A stretch of 64,000 bases of DNA, from the NCBI RefSeq assembly GCF_026041215.1, contig NZ_JAPEIQ010000013.1, forward strand, positions 1 through 64,000, in the 5' to 3' direction. Shown in pieces: positions 35,014 through 46,920 of this stretch; positions within the stretch are counted from its first letter, which is position 1; each line of letters opens with the position of its first letter. The notes beneath the pieces are model-generated. The model was given only the letters and a program-made list of their open reading frames with translations. It did no database searches and was not told the origin of the DNA. This DNA comes from Hoyosella sp. YIM 151337 (GTDB taxonomy: Bacteria > Actinomycetota > Actinomycetes > Mycobacteriales > Mycobacteriaceae). The position numbers were made by a program, and so were the translations under genes.

Positions 35014-36057
35014 GTGGCCGATAAGCACCGTATCAACTTCGAGCCCGTCGACATCGAGATGGAAGTCGGCGAGGACGAGTACATCCTCGATGCCGCGTTC
35101 CGGCAGGGAATCCACCTCATGCACGGCTGCCGGGAGGGCCGGTGCTCGGCCTGCAAATCCTTTGTCCTCGACGGCGATATCGAAATGGATAACTACTCGA
35201 CGTTCGCGTGCAACGAATCCGAGACCGAGGAGGGACTCGTCCTGCTCTGCCGCTCGACCGCATACAGCGACTGCACGATTGAGCTGCTCAACTTCGACGA
35301 GGACGAACTCCTCAGCGGCATACCTATCCAAGACGTACGCACCAGAGTGGTCGCTATCGAGCCGCTCACCAAAGACATCGTGTCGCTGCGGCTGCAGCCC
35401 GCCGAACCGGCGGTGTATGAGTTCAAACCGGGCCAGTACTCAGAGCTGACAATCCCGGGAACGGAAGAACGCCGTTCGTTCTCCATGGCGACGACACAAT
35501 CCACACCGGATCAGGTCGAATTCCTCATCAAGAAGTACCCGGGCGGCAAGTTCGCCACCCTCCTTGAGGACGGGATTACTGTCGGTGACGAAATCGCTCT
35601 CACCGGCCCTTACGGGTCATTCACCCTGAAAGATGGCCACGTCCTCCCGCTCGTCTTCATTGGCGGCGGCGCAGGGATGGCACCGCTTCTCTCGCTGCTG
35701 CGTCACATGGTCGAGACAGGTAACACCCGGCGGGTGCACTTCTACTACGGTGCCCGCACCCCGCCGGACCTCTTTTACCTCGACGAGATTCTCGAACTCG
35801 GAAAGGGACTGGTGGACTTCACCTTTGTTGCGTGTCTCTCGGAGTCGCTTCACCCGCCAGTTCAGGGTGCGATCACCGTCGAGGAAGGCAACGTCACCGA
35901 CGTCGTGCGCCGCCTTGAACCCGCGCTCGGCAAATCCGAGGTGTACCTCTGCGGGCCACCGCCAATGGTTGATGCCGCCCTCGAGCTCCTCGAGGAGAGC
36001 AACACTCCGCACGACCAGATCTTCTACGACAAGTTCACGAGCCCCGCTTTCGACTAG
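35014..36057 (+). CDS. prmB: Propane monooxygenase reductase
   Basis: A 347-residue NADH-dependent reductase. The N-terminal plant-type [2Fe-2S] ferredoxin domain has Cys39, Cys44, Cys47 and Cys79 (HGCREGRCSACKSF, LLCR). Next comes an FAD-binding domain (PGQYSELTIP, RRSFSMATT) and an NAD-binding domain (FIGGGAGMAPLLSLLRHMV, YLCGPPPMVDAA). It passes electrons from NADH to the di-iron site of PrmA. GTG 35014 is the start (VADKHRINFEPV), because AGGAGA lies just upstream. An in-frame ATG at 34939 gives an N-terminal tail unrelated to the family. Confidence 0.96.
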   Translation: MADKHRINFEPVDIEMEVGEDEYILDAAFRQGIHLMHGCREGRCSACKSFVLDGDIEMDNYSTFACNESETEEGLVLLCRSTAYSDCTIELLNFDEDELLSGIPIQDVRTRVVAIEPLTKDIVSLRLQPAEPAVYEFKPGQYSELTIPGTEERRSFSMATTQSTPDQVEFLIKKYPGGKFATLLEDGITVGDEIALTGPYGSFTLKDGHVLPLVFIGGGAGMAPLLSLLRHMVETGNTRRVHFYYGARTPPDLFYLDEILELGKGLVDFTFVACLSESLHPPVQGAITVEEGNVTDVVRRLEPALGKSEVYLCGPPPMVDAALELLEESNTPHDQIFYDKFTSPAFD

Positions 36058-36110
36058 CGCTCCAGCAGACCAGGACCCAGCCCACACCACCGAAAGAACT
36101 GAGAGAAAAG

Positions 36111-37217
36111 ATGACCGCAACCACCGGGACCAAGCAACGCAGCTTTCCCTCCATCGAATTCACCGACTCGGAGGCCGGAGCTCTCGAGTTCCCCAGTTCA
36201 CGCAGCCGCACCTTCAGCTACTACAAGCCCGCACGGAAACGGGCAACCACCTACGAGGACGTCACCGTCGACGTCCAGCCGGATCCCGCTCGGCACCTTA
36301 CCCAGGGCTGGATCTACGGCTTCGGCGACGGCCCCGGCGGCTACCCGCAGGATTGGACAGTCGCTAAGTCCTCGAATTGGCACGCATTCCTCGATCCGAA
36401 CGAGGAGTGGGACCAAACGATCTACCGGAATAATTCCGCGGTGGTGCGCCAGGTCGATCTCTGCCTGAAAAACGCGAAACGTGCTCGCGCATACGATGGC
36501 TGGAACAGCCCGTGGCTGAAATTCATCGAGCGCAATCTCGGTGCCTGGATGCACGCGGAGAATGGCCTCGCACTCCACGTCTTCACCTCGATCCAGCGTT
36601 CCGGGCCCACGAACATGATTAATACCGCTGTTGCGGTGAATGCGGCGCATAAGATGCGCTTCGCGCAGGACCTCGCGCTGTTCAACCTCGATCTCTCCGA
36701 GGCTGTCAGTACCTTCGACGGTTCCGCGCACCGAGACGTGTGGCACTCCGCCCCCGAGTGGCAGCCCACCAGAGAGGTTGTCGAACGACTCACCGCGGTA
36801 AGCGATTGGTGCGAGCTGCTTTTCGCCACCAACATCGTCTTCGAACAGCTCGTGGGTTCACTTTTCCGCAGCGAACTTGTCATGCAGATCGCGGCCCGAA
36901 ACGGTGACTACATCACCCCCACACTCGTCGGGACCGGCGAATACGACTACGACCGTGACCTCGCCTACACACGAAATCTGTTCCGCCTGCTCGTTCGCGA
37001 CGAGACGCACAGCGACACCAACAAGGCGCTTCTCGCCGAATGGCTGGCTACGTGGGTACCGCGCTGTCTCGATGCCGCCCGGGCTCTTCAGCCGATCTGG
37101 TCGCAGCCTGCGGACAAGGCCGTGACGTTTGCCTCGAGCCTCGACGCGGCACAGTCGAAATTCCGTTCCCTGCTCGAAGAAATCGGGCTTGACATTCCTG
37201 AGGAGCTGGACAAGTGA
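36111..37217 (+). CDS. prmC: Propane monooxygenase hydroxylase small subunit
   Basis: The 368-residue beta subunit of the di-iron hydroxylase. It shares the ferritin-like fold of PrmA but has no metal ligands. Family-typical parts are [41 protein letters not shown], and the helical [34 protein letters not shown]. It pairs with PrmA as an (alpha-beta)2 hydroxylase. The gene follows prmB by 53 bases and overlaps prmD with a GTGA junction. Confidence 0.95.
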   Translation: MTATTGTKQRSFPSIEFTDSEAGALEFPSSRSRTFSYYKPARKRATTYEDVTVDVQPDPARHLTQGWIYGFGDGPGGYPQDWTVAKSSNWHAFLDPNEEWDQTIYRNNSAVVRQVDLCLKNAKRARAYDGWNSPWLKFIERNLGAWMHAENGLALHVFTSIQRSGPTNMINTAVAVNAAHKMRFAQDLALFNLDLSEAVSTFDGSAHRDVWHSAPEWQPTREVVERLTAVSDWCELLFATNIVFEQLVGSLFRSELVMQIAARNGDYITPTLVGTGEYDYDRDLAYTRNLFRLLVRDETHSDTNKALLAEWLATWVPRCLDAARALQPIWSQPADKAVTFASSLDAAQSKFRSLLEEIGLDIPEELDK

Positions 37218-37555
37218 GCATGCAATTCGGTTCGTCCACTGAGTTTTCGAACATGTGTGGCGTCACGCTGATGAACACCCCTATCGGCCGCGTCGTCGCT
37301 GATGTGATGGGCGCGAAACAGGGTGTGGAGCTGACTGAATATCCCTCGATGATCCGCGTGGACGGTGTCAAACTCCTCGAGTTCAACTACGACGAACTCA
37401 CCGATGCCCTCGGCAGTGAATTCGACGGTTCCATCTTCGAAGAAATCAGCTCTACGCACTACGGACGCATGGTGCACCTCGACGACAAGACGATGCTCTT
37501 CGCCAGCCCCGAGGATGCAGCCGAGTACATCGGCTTCGACCTGACCGTCCACTGA
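37214..37555 (+). CDS. prmD: Propane monooxygenase coupling protein
   Basis: A 113-residue MmoB/DmpM-type effector protein: [28 protein letters not shown], and [26 protein letters not shown]. Such cofactor-free proteins bind the hydroxylase and tune substrate access and electron transfer. GTG 37214 overlaps the prmC stop, implying translational coupling. Length is normal for this class, perhaps with a modest C-terminal extension. Confidence 0.94.
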   Translation: MSMQFGSSTEFSNMCGVTLMNTPIGRVVADVMGAKQGVELTEYPSMIRVDGVKLLEFNYDELTDALGSEFDGSIFEEISSTHYGRMVHLDDKTMLFASPEDAAEYIGFDLTVH

Positions 37556-37577
37556 CCAACAACCAGGAGGCCACGCC

Positions 37578-38621
37578 ATGTACGAGAAGGACGGCGAGCA
37601 GTATTTCATCGTCGACGGCCATGTGCATATCTGGGACGGCCGTAAGTCGAACCAGCGAAACATTCACGGCCAGCAGTTCATCGACTGCTTTTACGACTAT
37701 CACAAGAACTTGAGTCCCGAAGAACATGTGTGGGACTTCGACAGCTACGCCTACTACGGCAGCGACCGCTTCATGAAAGACATCTTCGTGGACGGCTACG
37801 TTGACCACGCTATCTTTCAGGCCACGCTGCTGAGCGAGTTCTACCACAACGGTTTCGGCCAAACCGAAGAATCGTTCGCGCTCACCCAGCAGCATCCCGG
37901 CAAGCTGACCTACAACCACGCATACGACCCGCGCCATGGCGAGAAAGGTCTCGAACAGCTTCGCCGGGACGCGGAACGCATGAATCTGAAAGGCGTAAAG
38001 CTCTACACCGCCGAGTGGTTTGGCAGCTCCCGCGGCTACAAGCTCGATGATGGTTGGTCACGGCGCTACCTCGAAGAATGTATCGCACTGGGGATAAAGA
38101 ACATCCACGTGCATAAGGGGCCCACCATCCGGCCGCTCGATCGCGACGCGTTCGATGTGGCAGACATCGACAAGGTCGCGACTGATTACCTCGAGCTGCG
38201 CTTCATCGTGGAACACGTCGGCCTGCCACGGCTTGAGGACTTCTGCTGGATCGCCACCCAGGAGTCCAACGTGTACGGCGGTCTCGCGGTGGCAATGCCG
38301 TTCATCCATAGCCGCCCACGGTATTTCGCTCAGATTATGGGCGAGCTGCTGTACTGGATTGGCGAGGACAAGATTCTCTTCGGCAGCGACTATGCACTAT
38401 GGACGCCAAAGTGGCTGGTCGAGCAATTCGTGGATTTCCAGATCCCGGATGACATGGCGGAGTACCCGGCAATCACTGTGGAGCAGAAGAAGAAGATCCT
38501 CGGTCTGAACGCGGCCGCCCTGTACGACTTGGACGTCCCGAACGAGTTCGCGTTGCGCGAGTCAGCGGGACAGGACCGTGTTGAGGTGGCCGCTGGGGCG
38601 CGAGAGGCCGCGTCGCTATGA
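37578..38621 (+). CDS. Amidohydrolase-family protein of the prm cluster
   Basis: A 347-residue amidohydrolase-fold protein: N-terminal metal motif DGHVHIWDG, NLKGVKLYTAEWFG, NIHVHKGPTIRPLD, RFIVEHVGLPRLEDFCW and the late GSDYALWTPKW. Orthologues sit directly after prmD/mimD in propane-type clusters. Their reaction is unproven, and a role in maturation or stability of the monooxygenase has been suggested from co-conservation. The start has a GGAGG element upstream, and the stop overlaps the next start as ATGA. Confidence 0.9.
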   Translation: MYEKDGEQYFIVDGHVHIWDGRKSNQRNIHGQQFIDCFYDYHKNLSPEEHVWDFDSYAYYGSDRFMKDIFVDGYVDHAIFQATLLSEFYHNGFGQTEESFALTQQHPGKLTYNHAYDPRHGEKGLEQLRRDAERMNLKGVKLYTAEWFGSSRGYKLDDGWSRRYLEECIALGIKNIHVHKGPTIRPLDRDAFDVADIDKVATDYLELRFIVEHVGLPRLEDFCWIATQESNVYGGLAVAMPFIHSRPRYFAQIMGELLYWIGEDKILFGSDYALWTPKWLVEQFVDFQIPDDMAEYPAITVEQKKKILGLNAAALYDLDVPNEFALRESAGQDRVEVAAGAREAASL

Positions 38622-39357
38622 CCGCGCCAACGGTGGAACTGGTGGACGAGATCGTCGCGGCGCTCGCGACGGTCTCGGACCCGGAACTGGACCAGCCCAT
38701 CACAGACCTCGGATTTGTCCGATCGATCACTCTCGACGACCATGGCGTCATTGTCCGTCTTCGGCTGCCCACGGCGTTCTGCGCACCGAACTTCGCGTAC
38801 CTGATGGCATCAGACGCACAAGACGCTCTCCGGATGGTCGAGAACCTTGGAACGGTCCACGTCCTGCTCGACGATCATCACGATAGCCAGAAGATCAACG
38901 CTGGCCTCGCGGCTAACGCAGGGTATCGGGGCACGTTCGGTGATGAAGCGAGCGACAGCCTCGCGGACCTGCGACGCACCTTCCTCCGCAAGGCCCACGC
39001 CGCCGCGATGGAGCGGTGCGTCGCCGCGCACCTCAAAGAGTCGGATCTTCGCCTCGACGAAATCTTCCGGCTCACTCTCCGCGATCTCGCCGCGGGCAAG
39101 GAGAAGACTGCGCTGCTGCGGCGCCGGGTGGACGTCGGCCTCAGCATCTGCCCAGCGTCTCGCGTTGTGGTTGACGACGAAGGCCACCCACTTTCACGTG
39201 TCGAGGTTCCGATGCGGCTGAGGTTTGCGCGATCGGTGCGCATCTCGATGGAAGGCAACGCGCATTTCTGCCGGGGTCTGCTCGCGACCCGCTACGGCGA
39301 CAGCGACTCCGCCGATACACCGCAGGTCATCGATATCAGGACAACAGGGAGACCGCA

Positions 39358-39361
<4 letters not shown>
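38618..39361 (+). CDS. MIP18/DUF59-type protein of the prm cluster
   Basis: A 247-residue protein with an N-terminal MIP18 (DUF59/PaaD-like) domain: VDEIVAALATVSDPELDQPITDLGFVRSI, RLRLPTAFCAPNFAYLMASDAQDAL. PaaD/SufT-type domains assist iron-sulfur or metal-site assembly, so this may help build the di-iron or [2Fe-2S] centres of the monooxygenase. The C-terminal half (ADLRRTFLRKAHAAAMERCVAAHLKE, then Cys-containing LSICPASRVVVDDEGHPL) has no fold I recognise. It is overlapped by its neighbours at both ends through ATGA junctions, so it is strongly coupled. Confidence 0.88.
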
Positions 39362-42071
<2,710 letters not shown>

Positions 42072-42105
42072 ACAAACCCATACCAACGAGGAACGGAGGC
42101 TATCG

Positions 42106-42429
42106 ATGATCTTTATCGTGGTGCGCTTCAAAGTTCGCCCCGAGTTTCAGGACAGCTGGCTAGAGATCACCGAGGAGTTCACTGCGGCTACGCGGGCGGA
42201 ACCGGGCAACCTCTGGTACGAGTGGTCACGCAGCGTCGACGACCCTGCCGAGTTCGTTCTCGTCGAAGCTTTTCGAGATGCGCAGGCTGGGAGTGACCAC
42301 GTGCGCGCAGATCACTTCAAGAAGGGGCTGGACGCGATGCGCCCAGCGCTGAGGGAGACCCCGCGCATCGTCCACACGGAGGTGCCTGGCACCCAGTGGT
42401 CGCGGATGGGCGAACTCGAGATCGCATGA
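42106..42429 (+). CDS. ABM-domain (quinol) monooxygenase-like protein
   Basis: A 107-residue ferredoxin-like-fold protein: MIFIVVRFKVRPEFQDSWLEI, EPGNLWYEWSRSVDDPAEFVLVEAFRDAQAGSDH, and the C-terminal MRPALRETPRIVHTEVPG. It is an antibiotic biosynthesis monooxygenase/YgiN-type protein, cofactor-independent in known members. ATG 42106 follows ACGGAGG. It starts 34 bases after groEL and overlaps the FAD-linked oxidase as ATGA, so it is part of the propane operon's tail. Its role there is unknown. Confidence 0.9.
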   Translation: MIFIVVRFKVRPEFQDSWLEITEEFTAATRAEPGNLWYEWSRSVDDPAEFVLVEAFRDAQAGSDHVRADHFKKGLDAMRPALRETPRIVHTEVPGTQWSRMGELEIA

Positions 42430-43796
42430 TTCGCACCGCTATGAGCGCGGTGGAGGAACTGGCCGCGTGTCTCGGCTCGGCTGTCATCTCCGGCGCTGAC
42501 GCCAGCCTTGCCTATCGCCGGGATCGCTCGCTGCTGACCGCTGCAGGTACGCCCGCAGCGGTCGTGCGTGCCCGCTCGGCCGAGCATGTCGTCGCCACTC
42601 TGCGGATCGCTGATCAGAGGGGCGTGCCTGTTGTGACACGCGGTGCTGGGTCAGGGCTCGCGGGCGGCGCGAACGCAATTGACGGTTGCATCGTGCTCTG
42701 CACAGAGCGCATGAACCGGATCCTCTCAATCGACGAGCACACGCGTACCGCCACCGTGGAAGCAGGTGTCATCAACAGCGATGTGGCTACGGCCGCGGCG
42801 GCGCACGGACTGTGGTACGTGCCTGATCCGGGAAGCCGTGATTTTTCGACAATTGGCGGGAACATCGCGACCAACGCGGGCGGCGCGTGCTGTGCAAAGT
42901 ACGGGGTAACAGCAGATCATGTTGCACGCATCAAAGCGGTGCTGCCGGGCGGGCAGATAATTCACACCGGGTCAGCCACACGCAAGAACACCGCCGGACT
43001 CAACCTGACCCAGCTGCTCGTGGGTTCCGAAGGAACACTCGCGGTTATCGTGGAGGCAACAGTGCGGCTGCGACAGTTACCCAGCGAAACCGCCACACTG
43101 GTTGCCACGTTCCCCAGCGCAACCGCGGCGACTTCCGCAGTCGCCAGCCTCACCGCAGCTACCGAACCGTCACTCGTCGAGTTCATGGACAACACCACGA
43201 TCGCGGCGGTCAACCGTATGACGAAAATGGGCCTCGACGAAGCGGCGGGCGGGATGCTGCTGATCCAGTGCGACGGCGACAGCGCCCACACCCAGATCGA
43301 ACGATGCGCGGCGGCGTGCGGCGAACTCCAGCCAATTGAACTCTATGTCACTGCAGACGCACGCGAAGGTGCGGCGCTGATGCAGGCTCGCCGTGTTGCA
43401 CTGACCGCGCTGGAGAAGTGCGGCAGCACCTTGCTCGATGACCTGGCTGTGCCCGTCCCCCAGCTCGCCAGCATGCTCACCGCGATATCCGAGATCGCGA
43501 CGCGCCACGAACTGCTTATTGGCACGTTCGGGCATGCGGCTGACGGGAACCTCCACCCGACTATCGTGTTCGACGCCGCAGATCCGGATGCAGTGTTCCG
43601 AGCGCGCAGGGCGTTCAGCGACATGGTGGCGCGCTGTCTTGAACTCGGCGGGTCCATTACCGGCGAGCACGGTGTTGGTCAGCTAAAAAGCTCATTCCTG
43701 ACTCAAATGGTCGGCGTGGCGGAGCGCCGGCTGATGGGTGACATCAAGTCCGTGTTCGACCCGCGGGGCATTCTCAATCCTGGCCGCGGTGTGTGA
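42426..43796 (+). CDS. FAD-binding oxidase (GlcD/D-lactate dehydrogenase-like)
   Basis: A 456-residue FAD-binding PCMH enzyme of the GlcD type: VVTRGAGSGLAGGANAIDGCIVL, STIGGNIATNAGGACCAKYGVTADHV, TAGLNLTQLLVGSEGTLAVIV and the C-terminal HGVGQLKSSFL. It should oxidise a 2-hydroxy acid such as D-lactate or glycolate. Linked to the propane genes, it could work on hydroxy acids formed downstream of acetone (acetol, methylglyoxal, lactate), though this is inference. ATG 42426 overlaps the ABM stop as ATGA and is favoured over an earlier in-frame GTG. Confidence 0.9.
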   Translation: MIRTAMSAVEELAACLGSAVISGADASLAYRRDRSLLTAAGTPAAVVRARSAEHVVATLRIADQRGVPVVTRGAGSGLAGGANAIDGCIVLCTERMNRILSIDEHTRTATVEAGVINSDVATAAAAHGLWYVPDPGSRDFSTIGGNIATNAGGACCAKYGVTADHVARIKAVLPGGQIIHTGSATRKNTAGLNLTQLLVGSEGTLAVIVEATVRLRQLPSETATLVATFPSATAATSAVASLTAATEPSLVEFMDNTTIAAVNRMTKMGLDEAAGGMLLIQCDGDSAHTQIERCAAACGELQPIELYVTADAREGAALMQARRVALTALEKCGSTLLDDLAVPVPQLASMLTAISEIATRHELLIGTFGHAADGNLHPTIVFDAADPDAVFRARRAFSDMVARCLELGGSITGEHGVGQLKSSFLTQMVGVAERRLMGDIKSVFDPRGILNPGRGV

Positions 43797-43809
43797 CGGG
43801 CTGTCCGGT

Positions 43810-43824
43810 GTCTCATTTTGAGAC
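43810..43824. promoter_or_regulatory. Operator-like palindrome upstream of the prm regulator
   Basis: GTCTCA-TTT-TGAGAC, the same core as the prmA-upstream palindrome, sits 84 bases before the chosen start of the regulator gene and 14 bases after the end of the FAD oxidase gene. Binding here would allow autoregulation. Confidence 0.7.
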
Positions 43825-43907
43825 GCAGCGAAGACCGAGGCGGTCTACGCTGGTCACAGTACGCAAATCACGCAAGGAAGGCACGCAGGCTGAAGCAGGC
43901 ATTGGTG

Positions 43908-45662
43908 ATGACGACCAAAGAAGTTCAGAAAGCGCGTGAACGCTTTCTCACAGATGGCGAGCCCGACGACAACGTGCGCGCGGCGATTCTGACGTCGTGG
44001 CGACGGTCGAAAGCCTTCAGCGTTCGTAATGATCGGCTCACCATGCCGTTTATCCGCGAGCCGAACCTGGATAGCCCTTTGATCCGAGCCGCCAGTCCGG
44101 TGCTGCAGCAGCTCGCCGACGGCCTCGCCGCAGAGCCCGTCAGTGTGATTCTGACTTCGGCTGACGGCGTGGTGCTGACCCGGATCAGTCCAAGTCACCG
44201 TCTCGAGCGAACACTCGATGCCGTAAACCTCGCGCCGGGTTACAGCTACGCTGAGGAATTTGTCGGGACGAACGGGATTGGCACCGCGATTGAGACGCGC
44301 AGTCCCACCCTGGTGATCGGGGCTGAGCATTATGCTGACTGCCTTGGTCAGCTGGCGTGTGCCGGCGTGCCGATCATTCATCCCGTTTCGGGGGCGGTCG
44401 CGGGCGTGCTCGACCTTACCGGATGGGTCGAAGACGGTGGTCCGCTCCTCGCTACCCTCGCTCGATCGGCCAGCCATCAGATTGAAGGACGGCTGCTGGA
44501 AGAGGCCAGCGCGGCGCAAATGACACTGCTCAACGCCTATCTTGCGGCCTGCCGCCGCGCGCCACAGCTCGGCATCCTCGCTCTGGGCGATGATGTGATG
44601 CTGATGAACCGCCGCCTCCGCTGGGCGCTCGATGTCGAAGATCAAGCTGCGCTTTTCGAACACGCGATTGACTCACTGCATGTGCGGGCCAGTGGAAGCC
44701 TCGTATGCACCTTGCCGAGCGGTCAGACCGTGCGTCTCACCCGTGCCGGCGTTCCCGAAGCGGGCACGCATCCGGACACCGCGCTCTTCTCAGTGCATCT
44801 CAACGACAAGCCCGCCATGCTCGCGCTTCCTCGCCACCCACAATCACGGCCACTGCCCGGGCTTGTCGGCGATAGCGCATCCTGGCGGCATAGTTGTGAC
44901 GAGATTTCGCGTTGCGTAAGCGCCGGACAGTGGGTTGCGGTCAGTGGCGAACCGGGTTCAGGCCGATGCGCCGCGCTAGCCGCCGCAGTTGCGCACCTCA
45001 GCCCCGGCCGCGCGGCGCGTGTCCTCTCTGCCGCGGATTTCGCTGAAGGCGGCAACGGCGCAGAACTGCTCGATCAGGCGCTCGGTGAGGAGAATTTTCA
45101 GATCATCGTGCGCGACCTGGATGACCTCACCGAAGAGCAGCTCTCTACAGTCGCCGATAGCGTCCACGGACGTGAGCATGGCGGCTGGATCGGCGCCACA
45201 ATCAGCGGCAGGGCTCACGACTCCAGTCTGGGTGCGCTGCTGCTTCCTTTCTTTGGGCAAACTGTCTCCGTCCCAGCGCTGCGCCACCGCATTGAGGACC
45301 TCATCGATCTTGTGCCGCACCTGCTCCGCCAGCTCAGCCGTGGCGCCGAAGTATCGCTGTCTCCGGACGCGTTGCGCCAGCTGCGAAAGTACTCGTGGCC
45401 GGGAAACGTGGCCCAGCTCAGAGACGTACTGCGAGAAGTGGTGCAGCGCCAGCGGACGGGTGTCATCGGGGTGCATCAGTTGCCCCCAATGTGCCGCGCG
45501 GTAAGCCGCCACGCCCTGACGCAGATTGAGGCACTCGAGCGGGATGCGATCGTCCGCAGTCTCGAGACGCACGGCGGCAACAAGAAGGCGGCGGCGACGG
45601 CACTGGGTATATCGCGAGCCACGATCTATCGGAAGATCAGGGAATTCGGAATTTCGCTGTGA
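43908..45662 (+). CDS. AcoR/MimR-like Fis-family regulator of the prm cluster
   Basis: A 584-residue regulator in the MimR/AcoR class. An N-terminal GAF-like sensory domain (TLDAVNLAPGYSYAEEFVGTNGIGTAIET to VSGAVAGVLDLTG) comes first, then a reduced AAA+ domain, then a Fis-type helix-turn-helix (ETHGGNKKAAATALGISRATIYRKIREFGI). The AAA+ part is degenerate: Walker A reads GEPGSGR at about 347-353, with Arg for Lys, and the whole GAFTGA loop is absent, so it cannot be a sigma-54 activator. Actinobacteria lack sigma-54, so it likely acts on the main polymerase. ATG 43908 is the best start, and upstream alternatives at 43818 overlap the operator. It probably activates the prm operon in response to substrate or product. 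Confidence 0.9.
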   Translation: MTTKEVQKARERFLTDGEPDDNVRAAILTSWRRSKAFSVRNDRLTMPFIREPNLDSPLIRAASPVLQQLADGLAAEPVSVILTSADGVVLTRISPSHRLERTLDAVNLAPGYSYAEEFVGTNGIGTAIETRSPTLVIGAEHYADCLGQLACAGVPIIHPVSGAVAGVLDLTGWVEDGGPLLATLARSASHQIEGRLLEEASAAQMTLLNAYLAACRRAPQLGILALGDDVMLMNRRLRWALDVEDQAALFEHAIDSLHVRASGSLVCTLPSGQTVRLTRAGVPEAGTHPDTALFSVHLNDKPAMLALPRHPQSRPLPGLVGDSASWRHSCDEISRCVSAGQWVAVSGEPGSGRCAALAAAVAHLSPGRAARVLSAADFAEGGNGAELLDQALGEENFQIIVRDLDDLTEEQLSTVADSVHGREHGGWIGATISGRAHDSSLGALLLPFFGQTVSVPALRHRIEDLIDLVPHLLRQLSRGAEVSLSPDALRQLRKYSWPGNVAQLRDVLREVVQRQRTGVIGVHQLPPMCRAVSRHALTQIEALERDAIVRSLETHGGNKKAAATALGISRATIYRKIREFGISL

Positions 45663-45679
45663 GCTCCTGCACCCGGAGT

Positions 45680-45694
45680 GTCCGTATTTGAGAC
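45680..45694. promoter_or_regulatory. Degenerate operator copy
   Basis: GTCCGT-ATT-TGAGAC keeps a perfect right half of the prm palindrome and, with the preceding GT and following G, lines up with the copy at 43.8 kb (GTGTCNNNTTTTGAGACG). It lies 18 bases after the regulator stop and 68 bases before a small gene, perhaps bringing that gene into the regulon. Confidence 0.45.
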
Positions 45695-45762
45695 GGTCAG
45701 CGGCGCCTGCCGGTTTCACGATTGAGTTGTCACCACTCGTTGCGACTCGACGGAGACCGGCA

Positions 45763-45993
45763 ATGGCCACCTCGCACCCTTCACCTCATCAGCTTTCCAG
45801 GCGTGTATGGCTTGTGGCGTCAGTGCGCGACATCCCGGAACCGGCGGATCGCCCGACTGTCCGTGATGATCTCATGCGGACGTGGCGGCCGGAGGGCGAC
45901 TGCAGCTACCGCTGCGAGTACGGCAAACGGTGCGCCACGTGGGCCGAACTGCACGCACGGTTCGACCTAGTCGAAGTACCGGCCACCGACTGA
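45763..45993 (+). CDS. Small cysteine-containing hypothetical protein
   Basis: A 76-residue protein that starts at ATG 45763 with GGAGA just upstream. It ends MRTWRPEGDCSYRCEYGKRCATWAELHARFDLVEVPATD. Three cysteines (CSYRCEYGKRC) could bind a metal, but the set has no known match. No signal peptide or membrane segment is seen. It follows the prm regulator gene and a degenerate copy of the regulator's palindrome. Function unknown. Confidence 0.65.
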   Translation: MATSHPSPHQLSRRVWLVASVRDIPEPADRPTVRDDLMRTWRPEGDCSYRCEYGKRCATWAELHARFDLVEVPATD

Positions 45994-46079
45994 CGCGCGA
46001 CGCCCATACTGGTCAATCATCGTTTGTCCCGGCAGTATGGTGATGACAAGCTCGATCGCTGATCCGGGAAGGTGCAACC

Positions 46080-46844
46080 ATGTCAGGGGGCGCGCAAACG
46101 ACGCATACTGATGCGTCCTTTTTCGCGGCAGCTGAACGGAAACTGGAAGGTGCCACCGAATCGGGCATGCTTCTGGTCGACCGCCGCCTGCGCATCCGGG
46201 GCCTCAACACCGCGTATACGCAATCCACGCTGCACCAGCGCAAGACGCTAATCGATCGGTCTCTCTTTGACTGTTTTCCCGACAGCCCGGAGAACCCTGA
46301 CAAGGGGATGCCAACCGTGGCGGCCTCGCTTGAGCGTGTTTTGCGCACCCAGCAGCCGGACACATTGTGGGTGCAGCGCTACGACATACCTGATCCACAC
46401 AATCCCGGCGCCACAGTTCCCAAAGTGTGGACGCTGGTGCACGAACCGCTGTTCGACCAATCTGGCCGGGTCGCGGGCGTCATTCAGCGAAGCGACGACC
46501 TCACCGCTCTGGACAATGCGCTGGCACGCTTCACAGCGCACGAATACAACACCGACTGCGACGCCTGGCACAAGCTTCTGGACCTGATCGGCCCGGGAGG
46601 CAACGCGATGCCTCGCTACCGACAGCGATATCTGGCCCTCGCACGCGAAAATCACCAGCTCAGAGAGGCGCAGAGGTCTCGCGCCGCGATCGAACAAGCC
46701 AAAGGCATTTTGATGGGGCAGCGCCGCTGTTCTGCTGCGGAGGCCTTCGAAATATTGCGGAAACTGTCGCAAGATACTAACCGGAAACTGCGGGACGTTG
46801 CCGCGGCACTCATCGAAGACACGGCTCAACAGACTCGGCAGTGA
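46080..46844 (+). CDS. PAS-ANTAR regulator
   Basis: A 254-residue protein with a PAS-like N-terminal sensory region (MLLVDRRLRIRGLNTAYTQ, VHEPLFDQSGRVAGVIQRSDDLTAL), a coiled-coil linker, and a C-terminal ANTAR RNA-binding domain (RAAIEQAKGILMGQRRCSAAEAFEILRKLSQDTNRKLRDVAAAL). ANTAR proteins bind dual-hairpin RNA and prevent transcription termination. Its RNA targets are unknown and no dual hairpin was recognised in this window. The start has AAGG near the usual distance. It is a lone gene. Confidence 0.9.
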   Translation: MSGGAQTTHTDASFFAAAERKLEGATESGMLLVDRRLRIRGLNTAYTQSTLHQRKTLIDRSLFDCFPDSPENPDKGMPTVAASLERVLRTQQPDTLWVQRYDIPDPHNPGATVPKVWTLVHEPLFDQSGRVAGVIQRSDDLTALDNALARFTAHEYNTDCDAWHKLLDLIGPGGNAMPRYRQRYLALARENHQLREAQRSRAAIEQAKGILMGQRRCSAAEAFEILRKLSQDTNRKLRDVAAALIEDTAQQTRQ

Positions 46845-46920
46845 GTCCGGGCCGGAGGTCACTTCCATAAGGGACCGATGGCGCCTATCGCAGAAGGCCC
46901 GTTGCCGCGACCATTAGCGC

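Noticed and set aside
43854-44663. A 269-codon minus-strand frame opposite the prm regulator
   Set aside because: It lies wholly inside the regulator gene and shows no recognisable domain. GC-rich coding DNA often leaves such frames open.
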